Assembly (NCBI GenBank): GCA_013397695.1
Contig: VYZI01000169.1
Location: forward strand, 1,028,688-1,092,687
Direction of reading: 5' to 3'
DNA from: Centropus unirufus
Lineage: Eukaryota; Chordata; Aves; Cuculiformes; Centropidae
Length of the DNA: 64,000 nucleotides
Part shown: positions 31,301 to 42,665 of the stretch, piece after piece
Layout of the letters: every line of letters starts with the position of its first letter
Position numbering within the stretch: position 1 is the stretch's first letter
Notes under the pieces: generated by a model
What the model saw: the letters and a program-made list of their open reading frames with translations, nothing else
Database searches by the model: none
What the model was told of the DNA's origin: nothing
Program-made: the position numbers and the translations under genes

Positions 31301-33999
31301 GCAACGCTTTGTTCTGTGATGGACGTTTAAAATAACAAGCTGGTTTTTTAATAGCCAGGAGTATCTGCTGTAATTCTTGGCCTGGGAAATGGGCTGACCA
31401 GAATCTTTTAGATGGAGATGGCAATGGTTCAGGTACTAGTATTATTGTTATTTTTTTGCCAAATAACCAAATTAGCATAGAGCAGTTTGTCTTGATGCTG
31501 AAAAAAATCACTTTTGAAAATGAATTAGGTTTTTTTTTTCCCTTTCCAAGCCCTGGCACCAGTTGCAAGGGCCTCAATGTTGGAAGAAATAGATTTGGAT
31601 GCTCTTCAAAGAACACTGCTGTGGTTCTGCTGTTTTTAACTTCTTACCTCGCTGTTCTTTCTCCCTACCTCTTCCCTGGGGAGCTGAAGGTGAATGATTG
31701 ATACTCTGTCTCTGCTGCTCCCTTTCTTTTTTAAATCCCTTTTGGCTGGACTTCTCCAACGTAGAAATATTTACCAGAAGGAAAATTGCAAGGGCGGGGG
31801 AATGGAGAGAAAAAAGGAGAATTGAGAAATAAAATATAAACATTCAGCAGTCCAGGATGGTGGCTTTGTTGGGGAAAGAGGCAGAATTGTTTGTAGAACC
31901 TAATGAGATTTAGGATTAGGTTTCCTGTATCAGTGGGCAGCTGCTAGGGAAAAGTAAATTCACTGCACTTAATGTACTCTAAGAGGCATTTGTCTTGTGT
32001 TTGCCTGTGGCTGTCCTGGAGGGTTCCTGGCCTCAGTAGGCGCTTTGCCTCCAAGGAAATCCCGTTCCAAAACAGAGAGAGAAGCAAAAAGACCAGTGAA
32101 GGAAATAGGAGCTTGGAGAAAGGCGGACTCTTGCCCAGAGCTGCCCAGGGGACAGTGGGAAGCAGAGCTGAGATGCCCGTTCCTCTGGTGCAGCGAGCCC
32201 AACGCTTGCCACGCTGCTGGTGTGGGGAAGGCAAAGGAAATGCTGACCAGGTCATTGAAGTGGCATCATGCAAAAAGCAGCAAAATGTGTTTGCTGGGAA
32301 GTGCTTGTAGATGGGCCGGAAAGGGGTGGCATTTCTATGGGTTCTGTGCTGACTCTTCCACCAGTGCAAGAGCCTAGTACTTAGTTCATTGTTGTATGGA
32401 TTCAGTTTTGTGTGCCAAAGAGACTGAGCACAATGGGGTTCAGAGCCTGGAAGCTGACTTTGCAGGCACACAATTAACCTTTGCTTTTGTTTTTCACTTG
32501 GAAGGTGTCCGTTTTTCAGCTCAGATAAAGTATCCAGGTTCCTAGCTGCTCTCCTAGAGCTTTCTTGGTAAGGATCAAACCATTTGGGTCCCTTTGACCT
32601 CTCACCAAGTCTGGTTTTCACTTGAAATTGTTTCTGGGTGAAAACTGTTTCATTGTTTCCTATTTTCATTGTTTGTTTTGATCATTATATTAAGAGACTC
32701 TTCTAGAAGTGAATGCGTAGGACAGAGGTTGGGTCTGGAAGGGAAGGATATGCATCCCCACGTGGCGGTCATGCCGTTGCTCGTTCTTCCAGCCCTGCAG
32801 GTCTAGGGAACAGCTGAAGGCTGTGACTGGCAGCCTGGCCTTCTCGCCTCTCTGGAATCCAACCAAGATGCATGCGGCTGCTGGGGCCCTGCTTAGAGGA
32901 GCTGTCCCGGGAGCTGCATCCACACAAACTTCCAGCTAACCTCAGGCCAAGCTGAGTTACTTAGGAGGTTCCCTGCCAGGCTGAGCAAGGACAATACATC
33001 CAGCTTGAAGCTGTAAGTTTTAATTCTGCAAAACTAGACTGTCCCTTTTTCCATCCAGACAGAAGGAGGCTTGCCTGAGGCAGCCTGACCTAGCAGACTG
33101 AGCACTGCTGTGGAAAACAGGTACCTGTGGATTCCGATTCCCTCCCTGGATTCTTGAAGGGTTGTAGACAAATTAACGAGTCACTCTGAGTTGGCTTTTT
33201 ATAGTTAAACCATTATATGTATTTTTTCCTTTTCTCCCTCTAAGCCACATATCATGCTCTGGCGTCTTGGCATCAATGCTTCTCATTAATTCTGTTTTTC
33301 ACATCAACATATGAAAAAAGTCTTGCCAGATCAATTCTGGCAGCTTTCAGCAGCCCAAGGTGCAGGAATTTCTGCCTTTCAGAAGACCTGGCTCAGTGAA
33401 ATGTCATCTCTGACGTTGAAGTAGATATGGAGAAGATCCAGCATAAGGAAGGCAGAGCTTGTATGACTGTGCTTATTCTCCATTGCCAGGGGAGGGTGTG
33501 AGACCTTCTAAGTGCGTAGTTGGTGTGTTTAGACCTCTGGCTGGGGAAGGAGGATGGGAGGCTGAGTAATGCGTGATTCCTAGGGTGAAAGTTTCTTCCT
33601 CTCTGCCTCTGCCTAGGTTTTTGGCTACCCTTTATCAGAGAGAATTCCCCTGTGGTCACTTGGCAGAGTGAGCAGAGCCACATCTCTTTTTTCTGTGCAC
33701 AAAAGCTCTAGTCAGCTGGCTGGGAAAAGAATCTCCCTTGCATTGTCCAGTGGGCTATGGAGGCTTGTATCCATCCTCCCTCCAGGAGATAAAGGAGCAG
33801 GAGAGAGCATCTAAGGCATGGCTTCTTCTAGATAAAGGGAATGATGCCCCACGTGTAACACAGGCACGCATTATAAACCTCAGCAAAGCTGTACTTGGCC
33901 CCTAATTCCATTGTACTCACTGTCTCGCTTGTTTTTTTAAGCTAACCTCCGTTTCCCTTTGTGCTACAGATCCCTTTTCACACAATCCTCCCCCTCACT
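31301..33999. other. Non-coding DNA with two unusually long opposed frames
   Basis: No repeats are recognised. A 241-codon minus-strand frame (31944-32669) is opposed by plus-strand frames of 112 and 126 codons over 31972-32377. No domain, signal peptide or splice context supports any of them, and double-strand openness usually reflects composition. Other texture: a T run near 31529-31539, and A/T-rich DNA at 33195-33315. Confidence 0.45.
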
Positions 34000-34345
34000 G
34001 AGGTAAAATTCTCCCTGAGACTTAATAACATTTTTTAATATATACGCATAAACCGAATTTCCTTCCCCAACCATTCTGTGGTTTTTCAAATCAAGGGAGT
34101 TTCCTCATTCTGTGATGTCAAGAGTCACCCAGATCAAAGCCTTTACTGATATTACAATTAAGCACTCTGCACCATTAAATTCACTTTCCACACTGTAATT
34201 TTTATAATAGGTCGGGAAGGAGCTTCATGGTTTGATTTCATTCCAGCCATGGCGCCAGATTCTGATTTCTCATTAGCTCTTGCACCATCGTTTGTGAAAT
34301 ACTGAAGTTAACGAGGAGTCTGAATTAATATTGGACTGGCGTTTG
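34000..34345. promoter_or_regulatory. Strong candidate conserved non-coding element
   Basis: Repeat-free and A/T-rich with closely packed words: CTTAATAACATTTTTTAATATATACG, CATAAACCG, GATCAAAGCC (TCF/LEF type), GATATTACAATTAAGC, CCATTAAATTC, ACTGTAATTTTTATAATAGG, TCTCATTAGCTC, AGTTAACGAGG and TGAATTAATATTGG. No frame persists and there is no simple-repeat character. By texture it is among the best enhancer candidates here. Confidence 0.38.
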
Positions 34346-37300
34346 TCCAGAGGAATTGTGCTCAGTGGACTCGCATGCCCAGGAGATGACAGGGAAATCA
34401 TGTGGTGTGGTCAAGAGAAATTAACAGCTTTGAGATAAGAACGAGGTGACCCCTCTTGCTTCCCTCAGAATGCATTCCTGGGCAAACCAAGGCGGTGCGT
34501 GGTGGATCCAGGCGGTCGCTTTACTTCTTCATCTTTGCACTGGAAGTGAAGCACAGAGAGACTCAATGTGAGGGAAGAGAAAGGCCAGACTGAAAGCGGA
34601 CCTTGCAGCAGAAGCAGAGAGGAAAAGGGAAGGTGGATGTCTTTCTCCATTGAGTGATGATGGGAGGGTTTTCCATTGCCTTCCTTGCAGGTGTCCGGAG
34701 GGGATGCTGAGAGCTCTCCGACTGGAGGGGTCACCAGACCACCTTAGATAAACCAAAGTACCTGTTTGCATCTTCTGCCTGGGGAAGAACGAAAGGGAAA
34801 AGCGCACACGTGTGCATGTGTTCGCTCACCATTCCCATTGCTGTTATTGGGAATTGCCTGAGTGCAGCATCTGGATTCAAAGCTCATCGATGCTGCTGTG
34901 ACCATGCAAGGGTGTGGGGTTCTGCTGGTGGTTGACACCGGCCTCGCTGAGAAGCAGCATCCAGCCCTCCGAGGGGAGGATGTGTGGCTGGAAGGTTTGC
35001 AATCTGGAATGCTGGCCTGCATGACTTTCCCTGCACAACACAATAACCGACACTGGGTGGGTGTCTCTTGAAAAGTATTCAAGCAAATGTCAGAAAATGA
35101 TCCAAAGAGCGTGTTTTCAGGCAAATATTTGGAGATACATGAACTACGCTTCTGCCTGGAGCTGTGGAGACGGAGCACTGCAGCCCTGCCAGCTCTGAGG
35201 CTCTGGGTGGGAGCCGTGCTGCGTAATCTGGAACAGATGACGTTTGCTACCTGAGTTTCTATGGAGTCAGATCTGGGAGGAGAGCGGGGAAGATGTGACC
35301 AAGTTGGGAGCCAGTGATAAATTTACACAGACTTGTCCTGAAACTGCAGCACACACCACCACTGGATCTAAACGTCCTACTGAGCTAGGACAAGGCTTGG
35401 TTCAGCACCGGCCAGATTTGCTCTCTGGTTCAGGCTGCATTCTGGGTTAGAGCTGCAGACTTTGCACTGAGGTACGATTCCCATATGGATTTTTTATAGA
35501 AAGCATTGCCCAATGTGTTGTTCCTGGAAGACCCCTCCGTGAGCATCCTCCTTCCAGATGCAGCTTCAGGCTGTGGCCAGGCAGCTTTAAGATCTGCTGC
35601 TGAGCTGGGGTCGTGGCAGTGCATCACCCCCGTATATGTCCTAGCTTTCCCCACCTCGGTCTCTTAGCAGCTGGGGGATAAAAGGGCTGTGCTGGGATGC
35701 TTTGTAACAAGGGGGCAGAGCAGCCGTCTATCCAATCGCAGATGTTTTGGACTGTTGGAAAGTGTCAGGAGCCTCTGCAATGACAGCCCAAAGACTCTGG
35801 CTTTGGAGAACCATCTGTCTCCACTCGTGGGCCAGGCTTGGCCTCTGCCTCCCTGGTCCATGAGCCAAGGGTGCAGAAGCTTGGCTCAGAGCTGAGATTC
35901 ACCTCCACAGGAGGCATTTCTACCAGGCTCCAGATCCACACACATCTACTTTGACATCAGAAATCTGGTCCCTGCTTTGAAGGAGTTTGAAGCCACCTCT
36001 GCCGCTCCAACAGGTGATACTGCAAATCAAACCAGGTCTCTTTTTCCTGAGTTCATAAACCAAAAAAGGAGATACAGCCGTACCTTGGGTGAATTACCTT
36101 TGGCAGACAGAACATGGATAATTGTCTTAATTCAGTTTTGGTGATACTCTTCAAGACTTAATAATCCAAGCCTAATTTAGTGTGAGCAGCTACTGAGCAC
36201 AAGATTCAGCTTGTTGGGGCATCCCAGTCACGCTGACCGGCCACAGCGGGCGCGTAGGATCCAGGATGAGGACCAGCTACTGCTCTGCGCCAGGAGCACT
36301 TGGTCTCCGGGTGTCACGGAGCGGGAACGTGAGCCAGGGGATGAGGGAACACCTCACACAGGAAGCACAGGCCTGTACATGTGGCTGCGTTTACTGCCTT
36401 GCTTTACAGCCCTCTCTTTTTCCACCCGCAAACCTCACTGGAGAGAAGAGGGAATGTTGGGTACCCACGCGGTGATGTGGACTCCACAGCAAACCCACAG
36501 CACTGCTGAAACGCATCACTTCGGGCAGCACTTGCTCAGACAGGGCTTCCAGCTGCCTCCCTCACTTATCTTGTCCCTGAAGTGTGAGGCTCCTCCAAGC
36601 ACGTGTTCTCCCCTACTTCTGATCAAGGAGCAAGGCTTCCAAGCGAGAGCCTGGCAATATTTTCTCTCCAGTGGCCTTGGCCAGGTGCCAAGGTGCAGTG
36701 CTGCTCATTTTGCTCCTCAGCAGCAAACCCCACGTGAGGGTATTCCTCAAGTGGGACTGGGAAGTCTCAGCAGGTTTGCTCCACCACAGTCTTCCTGGGG
36801 TAGAAAACACAAGTGGTGGTTCCTGGACCTGTCTAGGAAGAAAAGGATTTTGCTGAAATACCTCTGTGTCACACTCGGTTGGTGCTCTCTACTTTTTCCT
36901 GGGGCTCGTTTGGCATCTGGCTTAAATCAGAGGCGTCTTGGTTGCATGGTTTAACCCAGCAGTCGGGGACTGGAGATGCAGGAGGCACAGGACGAAGCCT
37001 GTCATGAAGCCACCTCTGGGCACCCGTTCCTGATTGCTCTCAGTGGTGCAGCAGCCCTGGGGGTGGTTCTCAGCCCATGCTTTGGGGTGATGTGAGAGGG
37101 GACACGTCCCTGCTTCCTCTGCTGAACTTGAGGTTAAAGTCCAAGAGCTTTGGTGTGGAGTGCTGAGCCCCAGGAAGGAGCTCCAGAAGCTGGAGCAGGG
37201 CTGGATCAGGCTGTTACACTCAATACCCGTCAGGAGCTGGAATACCTCGAGGCTTCATAGCAACACTCTAGCACTTTGAGACATAAAAAAAGGCTTTTTC

Positions 37301-37669
37301 CCCTATCCTTTTACAGAAATCCCCTGGCAACTGCAGAGCAGCTTTTCTATCTCCCCTCTCCCCCCTCCTCTGCACATTCCTGCAAAAAAGTAGGATGAAA
37401 CTCCCTCTGCTTTAGACAAAATATTTTGCAACTTTCCAATGACCTTGCCAATAAGACAATGATTCCCCATATATCATGGGAAATGCCTGCTCTCTCGCAA
37501 AGCTGTAACGTTCAACTATCACCAGAAAAAAACTGTGCTGCCTGCAAGTTTGGCAGGAACACGGAGATCTTCTGGTATGGTCCATTACATGAACTATGGA
37601 CTGGAGAATGCCAGAAACTTCCCTCTGGTTTAAAGCAGCTCCAGTTTTGAAGAATAAATCAGCATGGAA
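34346..37669. other. Single-copy DNA with the longest N-free frame (247 codons)
   Basis: No repeat is recognised. A 247-codon plus-strand frame occupies 36211-36954, and a 144-codon minus-strand frame 34744-35178. The 247-codon frame has two shifted competitors in the same interval, no recognisable domain, no Kozak-like context (TTGGGGCATCC upstream) and no splice sites of note. It is a GC-richer stretch where stops are rare, so I do not call a gene. A short A/T-rich patch lies at 36040-36190. Confidence 0.45.
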
Positions 37670-37870
37670 CGGGATGTGTTTATACCAGCAAGGAAGGGAT
37701 TCAGCCTCTGCACCCAATTCACAGCGTCGCCATTTTTATAAGAGGAATCAACCCCGAGTTAACAGTTAAATGGCTTAATCACCTCATCAAAGGGTTTGGT
37801 TGGACTCTGTGGTCCAGGGAATGGCGCAGGGACCATTTTATAAGGAAGTGTTAATATTGTCTTGACTAAG
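37670..37870. promoter_or_regulatory. Candidate conserved non-coding element
   Basis: Contains GATGTGTTTATACC, CGCCATTTTTATAAG, CGAGTTAACAGTTAAATGGC, TTAATCACCTCATCAAAGGG (homeodomain beside TCF/LEF type) and CATTTTATAAGG. It is repeat-free with no persistent frame. Confidence 0.3.
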
Positions 37871-38963
37871 AGTGTCCCTTCCTGGCTGGCTGAGGGGAGG
37901 TGCACGCCAGGAACTATTCATTATGGATGAAGAATGGGTTTGTGGTTAAAAGTCCTAGGCTGTGGGGTGGGAGATCTGAGTTCAGCCCTGATTCTTCTTC
38001 AGTTTCCCCGTGTGATTCTGAGCAAGTTGTTTAATCTTTCATTGCCTCAATTCTCTTTTGGTAAAAGGGGAATAATCCTATTTCCTTTCTTCCCCCCCTT
38101 TGCTTTCACAGTGTTTGTTTTCACTGTTGCCTGTTCATCCCATCTGGAGGACGTAGCAAACAGCCCAGCAATGCGAGTGCTAAAACACTATAAAAACATG
38201 AAGATTAATTTAGTCTTTCACTTAATTTTTCATATTCTCCTATTAAATCGAGGAAGATAAGGAAAGCTTGACGGCAGTGCTCTCTGTTTATATGCAGTGA
38301 CCTACTTGTCCCAGAAAGCAGCAGAGCCAAGAAATTGAAACAAGATCTTGTGAAGTGCCATTGCAAATAAATCTGCTCCACTTCCCTTCTGTCAAGGCAT
38401 CTCACGCTAGGGAAGGCCACTGGGAGTCATTAACTGTATAATGGATAGACTCAGCTCTTTAAAAGGGCTGTTTGCCCAAAGATTAAAGCAATTATGAGCA
38501 AAGTGGTTTGAAAAGGAAAAAAAAAAAAAACAAAACACAACCCACCCTAAACCAAACTGTGAGTGATAATTGGGAATGGTTTAAGGAAACTTGGGCTGAT
38601 GCCCTGGAACTCCCAGGTCTGCAGTAAACGTGACCCGAAGAGCCCCTTCCCCTCCTTCAGCCCAGCCCAAGAGGGAAATGCAAGCTTTGGGCAGGCGGAT
38701 GCGTGGAAACTGTGCCTGCAGGAGCGTGAGTGACACTAAAAGGAGAAGAAGGGACTGGTACTGAGGCTGGGAATCATCGATACTCCTGGAAGAAAGACTG
38801 ATGATGGTGAAAAATTAACAAAAATCGCTAAAAGTTGTTGATGAGGGTAGAACTGCCCTCCAGAACACTAAAGGGAATTTCCAAGTGATTGTTTCTATAA
38901 ATAAAAAAAATGTTAGGTGACAATTTTTACCACCAAAACAAAAACTTAACCAAACTCTTCCCA
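37871..38963. other. Non-coding DNA with weak regulatory texture
   Basis: A/T-rich words occur at 38200-38240 and 38430-38510 (GTCATTAACTGTATAATGG, AAAGCAATTATGAGC). A 14-base A run lies at 38517-38530 with CAAAACACAACCCACC after it. The adjoining CR1 begins at 38964. No gene is seen. Confidence 0.4.
38517..38530. repeat. Poly-A run, 14 bases
   Basis: Uninterrupted A run without a retroposon body upstream, so a simple homopolymer. Confidence 0.9.
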
Positions 38964-39222
38964 AGTGAGAGGAGATGGGACAAGGGGGAATGGCCTCAAG
39001 CTGCGCCAGGGCAGGTGCAGATTAGACATGAGGAAAAAATTCTTCACTGAAAGGGTTCTCAAACACTGGGACATCTTCCCAGGGAGGTGGTGGAGTCCTC
39101 ATCCCTGGATGTATTTAAAAGATGGATAGACGAGGTGCTCAGGGATGTGGTTCAGTAGTGGACAGGTACGGTTGGACTCGATGATCTCAAAGGTCTTTTC
39201 CAACCTGGTGATTCCGTGATGT
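38964..39222 (+). mobile_element. CR1 LINE 3' end, about 259 bases
   Basis: Sense CR1: GGGACAAGGGGGAATGGCC, GATTAGACATGAGG, AAAAAATTCTTCACTG, GAAAGGGTTCTCAAACACTGG, GGGAGGTGGTGGAGTCC, CATCCCTGGATGTATTTAAA, GATGTGGTTCAGTAGTGG, TTGGACTCGATGATCTC, AAAGGTCTTTTCCAACC, tail GATTCCGTGATG. This is the CR1 subtype with the GATGATCTCAAAGGTCTTTTCC end, different from the copies ending GAGGTCCCTTCCAACC. It is well preserved and 5'-truncated. Confidence 0.95.
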
Positions 39223-39254
39223 TCAGCAGTTGCAGGAATACTGAGATGGCCCTG

Positions 39255-39346
39255 TTCTCAAAATCCTCCAAGCCCTGTTCTCGTAGCTCTCCCCATCTCA
39301 TTCTCGTAGCTCTCCGTACCCCGTTCTTGTAGCCCTCCCAACCCAA
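39255..39346. repeat. Minisatellite, four 23-base units
   Basis: Units at 39255-39277, 39278-39300, 39301-39323 and 39324-39346 each start TTCT and are exactly 23 bases. The middle two share TTCTCGTAGCTCTCC. The first and last are more diverged. It begins about 30 bases after the CR1 tail. The unit length is not a multiple of three times a codon pattern, and the predicted peptide over it is a translation of the repeat. Confidence 0.88.
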
Positions 39347-40089
39347 GTTGCCACCAGCGTTCCTGAGGCGGTGAGTTCTAATGCCTGCCTCACAGAGCTG
39401 CTGTCACCTTTCTGGGCTGGCATCAGTTCCAGCCTGCCCTCTGCCACTCAAAGGCTCCCAGAGTGCAGTCATATTTATATCTTTATGCAGAAACCCTCAA
39501 AAAAGGGAAATTGTTTAAGGTTTCAATTGTCCATCGATTGATAATTCATCAACTTCTGCTGGCTGCTTCTTTTTATGTCCCTCCCACGTGCAAAGTGTCC
39601 ACCCCTCAAAGAAAGGTGCTCTGTGCACAAGTTGTGCATTTGCATTTTGGGGGCTTTCATTTATTCTTGTATCACTTAGAGCTGGGCCTGAGCGTGTGTG
39701 AGGAGCTGCTGGGCAGGCAGGCACACGCGGGCTTTCCCTTCGAACAGCCACAGAGGAGACGGGGATTCTTCTGCAAAGTCAAGTGCTTGGATGCTCAGCA
39801 ATGTCCCAGTTAACCTACAGCTGACCCCCTGGCACATGCATTGTGTTAGCTGTCTCTAGTGACAGCTGGGAAGGGTGTTTTATTCCCTCGCTTTAACCCT
39901 TTTCCTCTGAAGTTGTTTAACCATTTGGTGAGGGGAAAAAACCCACTGTGGAGCATGGGAAGCTGCAGCAGAGGTGACTTGAGTTTGGCAGAGCTACAGG
40001 CAATAGTAGAAAGGGTTTCTTCCTGGCAAACCTGGACCATCTTGATAAAAAGAAGAGTTGCAAGCTGTGTGTGAGATAATAACTCCTAT
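39347..40089. other. Non-coding DNA, nothing assignable
   Basis: Unique sequence. A 116-codon plus-strand frame (39463-39813) overlaps a minus-strand frame and has no recognisable domain. An A/T-rich patch lies at 39490-39570. Confidence 0.45.
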
Positions 40090-40725
40090 ACAATTGTTTA
40101 TACCCAACTAAAAGCAAGGCTGAGACCACTATTTATTCAATAAACAGGATAGATTTGATTAACTGGAGAAACAATTTGGCAGCACTGTGATTTATGTAAA
40201 AAGTCATTGAAATATAGCTAGGTTTAAATTAAAAAGAGCACATCATCACTGGGTTTAATATTTTTCTGTAGCCGAGTTTTGAAAACCATTAGTAGTAATA
40301 AACTTTCCTCCCATAAAAGCTCTGCCATTTTAATTTCCAATTAGAACTTGCCCAAGATATATACGTGGCAGTAAAAGGAAAGAAATTAAGTCTCGGGCCG
40401 TGCTGTAGCCTGACACGATGATGCCCCAGTGCTCATAAATCAGTTTCTGTTTGTTGTGAACCTCTTAAATCCACACTGGTAAGAGGTGTAGAGGTATTTG
40501 TCTCCCATGAAAACATTCTCCCACACCCTTTGTAATTAAAAGTAATCTTAAATTTCATCTCGTTCCATGAGAAAGAGCTTTCATACAGTAATTTGAGTTA
40601 GACTCCAGAACGATGGAATGTGAGTTGAAAGCTTAATGAATTTACTCTATAAATCTCTTTCTCTGTTTTTCTTGTCAGTTCTATCAGGGCATTGCACATA
40701 ATTTTCCCTGCATTGCTGGCTGGGG
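40090..40725. promoter_or_regulatory. Large candidate conserved non-coding block
   Basis: About 630 bases, repeat-free and A/T-rich: ATTTATTCAATAAACAGG (FOX type), TTTGATTAACTGG, GTGATTTATG, GTTTAAATTAAAAAG, GGGTTTAATATTTTTC, CATTAGTAGTAATAAAC, CATTTTAATTTCCAATTAG (paired TAAT cores), CTCATAAATCAG (HOX type), TTTGTAATTAAAAG and AGCTTAATGAATTTAC. No reading frame persists across it. Together with 18.2-19.3 kb it is the richest candidate enhancer block. Confidence 0.4.
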
Positions 40726-41044
40726 AATTTTTTTAAGAGAACCTCAGAGCATGTTTTTCTGTGGAGCTGCATTTGCTGAAGTTCATTTATTAATAGTTCG
40801 TTTATTAATTTGGGGATTGGAGTGGAATGCCATTCTTCTCATGGAACAAGGCTGGGAAAGCTCCTCTTGGTTAAGTGATTTCGGGAGTGCTGGATTAGTT
40901 TATTGGCTCTGTAGCGGGATGGCACCGCAGAGCACTGGTTATGCCTTCAGCACTGTTCCTTATGCTATGGGATTTCCTGAACACAGGCCTGCTTTTCTAG
41001 GAGGAACTCAAGAGTGGAAGCCTGTTCGCAAGGAGTTGTGTATG
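40726..41044. other. Non-coding DNA between a regulatory block and a CR1
   Basis: Contains an imperfect short duplication at about 40779-40812 (GTTCATTTATTAATAGTTCG followed by TTTATTAATTTGG). Frames of up to 100 codons show no recognisable domain. Confidence 0.45.
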
Positions 41045-41571
41045 GAATCATAGAACTGAAAACTCATGGAATCGGCAGGTTGGAAAAGACCTTTTAGATC
41101 ATTGATGCCAACTGTATCTGTCTGCCACTAAACCAGATCTCTGAGCACCTCATCTGCCCGACTTTTAAATACATCCAGGGATGGGGACTCCACNNNNNNN
41201 NNNNNNNNNNNNNNNNNNNNNNNNNNNNNNNNNNNNNNNNNNNNNNNNNNNNNNNNNNNNNNNNNNNNNNNNNNCCTGTCACTTGGAAGAAAAGCCCAGC
41301 ACCCACCTCACCCCAAGCTCCCTCCAGGCAGTTGTAGGTAGTGGTGAGCTCTCCCCTCAGCCTCCTCTTCTTCAGGCTGAACAGCCCCAGCTCCCTCAGC
41401 CACTCCCCATAACCCCTGTGCTCCAGCCCCTCAAGGTCCTTCTTGGAGTGAGGAGCCCAGAACTGATGCCAGGATTCGAGGTGCGGCCTCACCAGTGCCA
41501 AGCACAGGGGTCTGATCCCATCCCTGCTCCTACTGGCCATGCTGGTTCTGATCCAGGCCAGGATGTCAAGG
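41045..41571 (-). mobile_element. CR1 LINE fragment containing an assembly gap
   Basis: The plus strand reads the complement of CR1 from its 3' end: GAATCATAGAACTG, GGTTGGAAAAGACCTTTTAG, CCCGACTTTTAAATACATCC, AGGGATGGGGACTCCAC, the gap, then CCTGTCACTTGG, CCTCCTCTTCTTCAGGCTG, AACAGCCCCAGCTCCCTCAG, CTCAAGGTCCTTCTTGG and GGTGCGGCCTCACCAGTGCC. With about 530 bases it is the longest CR1 piece here. It belongs to the subtype with the GGAAAAGACCTTTTAGATC end. The 251- and 160-codon frames crossing it contain N and are translations of the repeat. Confidence 0.95.
41194..41274. other. Assembly gap, 81 N
   Basis: A run of 81 N interrupts the CR1 copy between ACTCCAC and CCTGTCACTTGG. In intact CR1 the two flanks are separated by the segment covering the 'CCCTGGGCAGCCTGTTCC' part, roughly 90-180 bases depending on subtype, so the run length may or may not be the true size. 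Confidence 0.98.
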
Positions 41572-42479
41572 TGCATAGATATATGTCTGTACGTATTTAT
41601 GTCTTATTTTTTGTAGCGCCCCTTCTCCCAGAAGTCATGCTCAGAGCTCTCTTGTGCCAGTCAGTAAGAAAAGGTCTTCTGTTCAGGACAGATCACACCC
41701 TGAGCTACAAGCAGGGCTTCTCCAGCGCTCAGACTTGCCACCTGCTTCTTCTTTACTGTCTCCATTATTGCTATTTCAACCTGGCATCACACGCGGTTCC
41801 TTCCAGGTGCGCTGAAATGAGTATGAAAATGGATAAAGGAACAGCAGGAGTGATGACAGAATGGAGTGGAGAAAGGGAGCAGAGGGGTGAGGATGAGGAG
41901 AAGGTGGGAAGGATTGCCAAAGGAGTTTGGCAATGAGGACTTTAGAGTCAGTGACCTCACCGTTCTCCCACGCAGAAGAATTCTCTGAAACTGGGCAGGT
42001 TTATAAGGACTATGGGAAAGTTTATTTTGTGCTACCTACTGCATTCTATTATGTGTGTGTATATAAACAGAGCTGAGGTTTCCTTAAACATCTGTACAGA
42101 ACATGGCTCAGCAGCATCCAGGAACAGGAAAAAACCATGAGGAATGGGTGTAAAGAAAGTAAAATGTTAAAAAAGGGAGGTTGGCAGGGAAAGGAGAGGT
42201 GGTTACTGGCTTGGAGGGGGAAGGAGGGAGTGATCTTCCCTCTTACCCCATCAGCGCTGTGGGAAATACAGACAAGTTCCTATCCCCTCGGTGGCAATGA
42301 AGGACAGATCGGAGATTTCCCATTACCAGAGCCTGTCCCTTCTCTGCAGGCGTGTGAAGTGAGGCTGAAAATCCCCCATTCTGATCTGGTGCCTGTGAAG
42401 GTCCCTAAAGAGAGAAGCTGAGGCTGAGCTTCCATAACCTTAAATACTTCCCGGGGTTTTTAGGGTCAAAATATGAACA
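41572..42479. other. Non-coding DNA, nothing assignable
   Basis: Unique sequence with a purine-rich stretch at 41860-41925 and a short GT/AT run (ATGTGTGTGTATATAAAC) at 42050-42067. No gene is seen. Confidence 0.45.
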
Positions 42480-42665
42480 TTAACTAATAATACTCGATTC
42501 CTACTTGCTGCTGCCCAGTGCAAATAGAAATGCTTCCTTCATATCAACAGTTCATAGACCTCTGAGCTTTGCAATTTTTATTATTAAAACTCATCATAAA
42601 TGTTCAAAAAGAAATGTCAAAGCGCACGACCATAAAGGGCAATTGTGTGGTTAAACAGAGAGACT
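42480..42665. promoter_or_regulatory. Candidate conserved non-coding element
   Basis: Contains CATTAACTAATAATACTCG, CCAGTGCAAATAG (half octamer), CAATTTTTATTATTAAAACTC, CATCATAAATG (HOX type) and ACGACCATAAAGGGC. It is repeat-free with no persistent frame. Confidence 0.33.

Noticed and set aside
41181..41936. 251-codon plus-strand frame and a 160-codon minus-strand frame over the gap
   Set aside because: Both run through the 81 N and the CR1 copy, so they are translations of a repeat and of unknown bases.
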